The notes beneath the pieces are model-generated. The model did no database searches. It was not told the DNA's origin and worked only from the letters and a program-made list of their open reading frames with translations. This document shows, in pieces, positions 40,289 through 41,074 of a stretch of 41,074 nt of DNA (positions within the stretch are counted from its first letter, which is position 1; each line of letters starts with the position of its first letter). The stretch lies in NCBI RefSeq assembly GCF_004331255.1, contig NZ_SJOF01000022.1, forward strand, positions 1 to 41,074, in the 5' to 3' direction. The DNA is from Acinetobacter sp. ANC 4173. Lineage in GTDB: Bacteria; Pseudomonadota; Gammaproteobacteria; Pseudomonadales; Moraxellaceae. A program made the position numbers and the translations under genes.

Positions 40289-40625
40289 CCAAAGATGATG
40301 CACGAATGCCAAAAAATCTGTGGTACAAATATAAATCAAAAAGATGATATTTTTTTTGATTTATGAAAGAGATTTAATGAAAGGTTATTTATAAATTAAC
40401 AATATAAAAATTATATTAACAAAATCACTTTAAATATTTTAAAACTCCATAGTTCCAGCAAAAAATATAACAACTGAATATTCATATTTTTATCTTATTT
40501 TAATAATTTTACTATGTTACTTGATACGTTCAAATGTATTATCAACTAAGTATCTGATTTTACATAAATATCAATTCATGTAATCATTATTCGACAATGT
40601 ATTGGATTCCTCTGAAGTATTTCCC

Positions 40626-40811
40626 CTAATTGCCTTTTCTATCCATTCTCAGTGATTGAATAGGAGTGCCATTCAAATTCAATATAAGACTAAATAGGTC
40701 TTAAAATTATTACCACCATACTTTTTGAAATGGCTTGATTCTTAATTGTCGAATATTGATGAACCTGAATGTTGTCATGATCAATAACAACCCATTCCAG
40801 TTCAGCATTTC
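40626..40811 (-). pseudogene. IS5-type transposase catalytic-core remnant
   Basis: On the minus strand one frame reads NAELEWVVIDHDNIQVHQYS and NQAISKSM, like the D-A-D-L-E-W-V-x-I-D-x-T-x-x-x-x-H-Q segment containing the first catalytic Asp of IS5-group transposases. After a frame change LNLNGTPIQSL follows, like the A-V-D-x-x-G-x-P segment with the second Asp. Stops and frame changes make it inactive. The remainder of 40000-40889 is AT-rich with no gene. Confidence 0.5.
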
Positions 40812-40889
40812 TTACAATAATTTAATTTTATTAGCAGCTCATTATCTTTAGAGCATCGAGTAAATTATTTAAATATCATATGTAATTAC

Positions 40890-41074
40890 TTAGAGCGTGT
40901 AAAATACCGCAAGCCAGATAGTAATTTGATTGGGATCAGTCCAAACTACCTTGTGTTTGACATGTGCAGGAATATTGATGTAATCGCCCGCGGATAATTC
41001 ACATGTTGAACCGCTTTCAAACTCTAAAGTTGCTTTTCCTTCAACAAGCATGATCCATTCACTCTCATCCTGAT
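40890..41074 (-). CDS. Cupin-domain protein, 3' end
   Basis: The last 60 residues of a small cupin; the start lies beyond the window. Visible: DESEWIMLVEGKATLEFESG (first cupin motif side), CELSAGDYINIPAHVKHKVV, where G-D-x-x-x-I-P-A-H-x-x-H is the second cupin motif with its metal-binding histidine, and a final strand ITIWLAVFY. The substrate is unknown. It is normal host sequence and marks the right side of the degraded region. Confidence 0.85.
   Translation of the reverse strand, partial: QDESEWIMLVEGKATLEFESGSTCELSAGDYINIPAHVKHKVVWTDPNQITIWLAVFYTL

Noticed and set aside
14629..40889. Direct repeats as attL/attR of the prophage
   Set aside because: I compared the left junction (14560-14720) with the right flank by eye and found only short matches such as TTTTTGGGG, too short to be an attachment core.
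1..41074. CRISPR array or tRNA gene
   Set aside because: No regularly spaced direct repeats with spacers and no cloverleaf sequence with a recognisable T-arm were seen.

Overview
The window reads as chromosomal DNA of an Acinetobacter-type gammaproteobacterium. The evidence is the catechol/beta-ketoadipate gene order (CoA-transferase B, thiolase, enol-lactonase) followed by a terminator, together with low-GC codon use, a GTG-started rpsT and a CspA-type gene. No species can be named from sequence alone.

Host part (1-14288). The 3' end of a beta-ketoadipate operon (catJ/catF/catD type) is interrupted between its first two genes by a 450-bp non-coding insert carrying a chain of perfect hairpins. 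A small exported protein follows. Next is a glutaryl-CoA locus: gcdH and a class III CoA-transferase on the minus strand, with a divergent LysR regulator. A sirtuin with the desuccinylase/deglutarylase Tyr/Arg pair sits 18 nt after the regulator. Further genes are a three-gene minus operon (NAD(P)-binding protein, RraA, double GST_N protein), rpsT, a broken-start lipoprotein, a histidine phosphatase, a CysQ-type nucleotidase, a decayed VOC-protein remnant, three small unknown genes and a cold-shock gene.

Prophage part (about 14629-39988), almost all on the minus strand, so late-gene order runs right to left. The block contains a DUF2280/portal deletion scar, head morphogenesis, a capsid-E protein, small head-tail and tail genes, and a tail assembly chaperone. 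An accessory island follows (lipoprotein plus DUF6714 protein, repressor-like gene, ribbon-helix-helix gene, antirepressor). Then come the tape measure, tail-tip proteins, and a lysis cassette of holin, SAR-type endolysin, DUF6527 protein and nested Rz/Rz1. No integrase, replication, terminase large-subunit or complete portal gene is visible, so the element is defective. Its right third (35400-40000) is a patchwork. It holds a second lysozyme killed by one stop codon, a PDDEXK-like nuclease with two internal stops, a metallopeptidase plus a fragment of a second copy, a lone type IV prepilin, an exported protein, and a membrane protein broken at two A7 runs.

Right flank (40000-41074): decayed IS5-type transposase pieces, then the 3' end of a cupin gene.

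The observations I rate highest are: (1) a module in the prophage tail region laid out like the P22 immI locus, with a repressor that lacks the S24 catalytic residues and three 10-bp tandem repeats in the divergent promoter; (2) a sirtuin with deacylase-class residues but without zinc cysteines, linked to glutaryl-CoA genes; (3) the hairpin chain inside the catabolic operon; (4) the lipoprotein/DUF6714 gene pair carried as cargo.
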